Assembly (NCBI RefSeq): GCF_001594005.1
Contig: NZ_LTBA01000002.1
Location: forward strand, 78,254-142,253
Origin: Clostridium tepidiprofundi DSM 19306
Lineage (GTDB): Bacteria > Bacillota > Clostridia > Clostridiales > Clostridiaceae
DNA length: 64,000 bases
Direction: 5' to 3'
Shown here: piece after piece, positions 63,876 through 64,000 of the stretch
Layout: the number at the start of each line of letters is the position of its first letter
Numbering within the stretch: the first letter of the stretch is position 1
Position numbers and translations under genes: made by a program
The notes under the pieces: model-generated
Told to the model about the DNA's origin: nothing
Databases searched by the model: none
The model's input: the letters and a program-made list of their open reading frames with translations, nothing else

Positions 63876-64000
63876 GTGAACTACCACACCCACAAGGGGA
63901 TGTGGCTTCTTTGTAAGAAGTTTGGTATTTAACTTTCGACCTTAACAGGCAACCCTTATTCTTAACGGGCGAGAACACTTGCCCTTATCCCTCATAGTTT
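63876..64000. mobile_element. IS200/IS605-like end fragment
   Basis: GTGTGAACTACCACACCCAC-AAGGGGATGTGG (hairpin 63884-63905) then CTTCTTTGTAAGAAG (63906-63920) and CTTAACAGGCAACCC. Resembles 35469-35514 and the ends of IS200/IS605 elements. The window ends within it. Confidence 0.45.

Overview
The window is a stretch of a low-GC, spore-forming Firmicute, most likely Clostridium or a close relative. Supporting signs are the AT-rich codon use, strong AGGAGG-type ribosome binding sites with several TTG starts, the acetylase branch of diaminopimelate synthesis, a T-box upstream of valS, a PdaB-type deacetylase, YaaR, DUF4364, a B12-dependent ribonucleotide reductase and a 2-hydroxyacyl-CoA dehydratase activase. 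I see no tRNA, rRNA, CRISPR array, intact transposase or prophage.

Layout. 0-4 kb: lysine/diaminopimelate genes (dapA-dapB, a patA-like aminotransferase, dapH). 4-9 kb: a tandem OB-fold SSB-like protein, a PdaB-type deacetylase, a DUF4364 regulator, a YVTN beta-propeller protein and folC. 9-16 kb: valS with its T-box, three copies of a 161-bp hairpin element, and an accessory block (coiled-coil protein, DUF1963 protein, AAA-ATPase/PD-(D/E)XK protein). 16-25 kb: an SsuA/ThiY-like lipoprotein separated from its ABC ATPase and permease by a giant dehydratase activase and an MFS exporter, then a TPR protein. 25-36 kb: transglutaminase-like membrane protein, recX, M16 peptidase, queT, L,D-transpeptidase, tcdA, a short SufB/D-like protein with its SufC ATPase, and the telA-yceG pair. 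36-44 kb: two small envelope proteins, a YcdB/SLH surface protein, slipin/NfeD and nadE. 44-51 kb: an orphan ParA-like ATPase between long direct repeats, yaaR, three paralogous carboxypeptidase-regulatory-domain proteins and an MFS carrier. 51-64 kb: a Ca-type P-ATPase, cvfB, a secreted phosphodiester glycosidase, a gamma carbonic anhydrase, nrdJ and a HEPN protein.

The genes are mostly ordinary; the unusual material lies between them. (1) A CTAG-rich mosaic repeat family fills four intergenic regions (about 43.7-44.55, 46.08-46.47, 58.06-59.04 and 62.95-63.41 kb). It includes an exact 252-bp tandem period, inverted copies 15 kb apart, direct copies around the ParA gene, and small hairpins whose stems covary. 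(2) A 161-bp element that folds end to end into one hairpin is present three times around valS, with shortened relatives elsewhere. (3) A 13-bp palindrome CACCCC(A/T)GGGGTG occurs only in two intergenic regions, once as part of a perfect 50-bp palindrome next to a promoter and once as a 34-bp-period array ahead of yaaR. (4) Three genes carry a hairpin between Shine-Dalgarno and start codon. (5) nrdJ has a promoter followed by two NrdR-like boxes 32 bp apart. (6) Several fragments look like IS200/IS605 ends without any transposase.

Functional assignments rest on recognised motifs in the translations. Promoters, operators and RNA structures were read by eye, with no folding program or database search.
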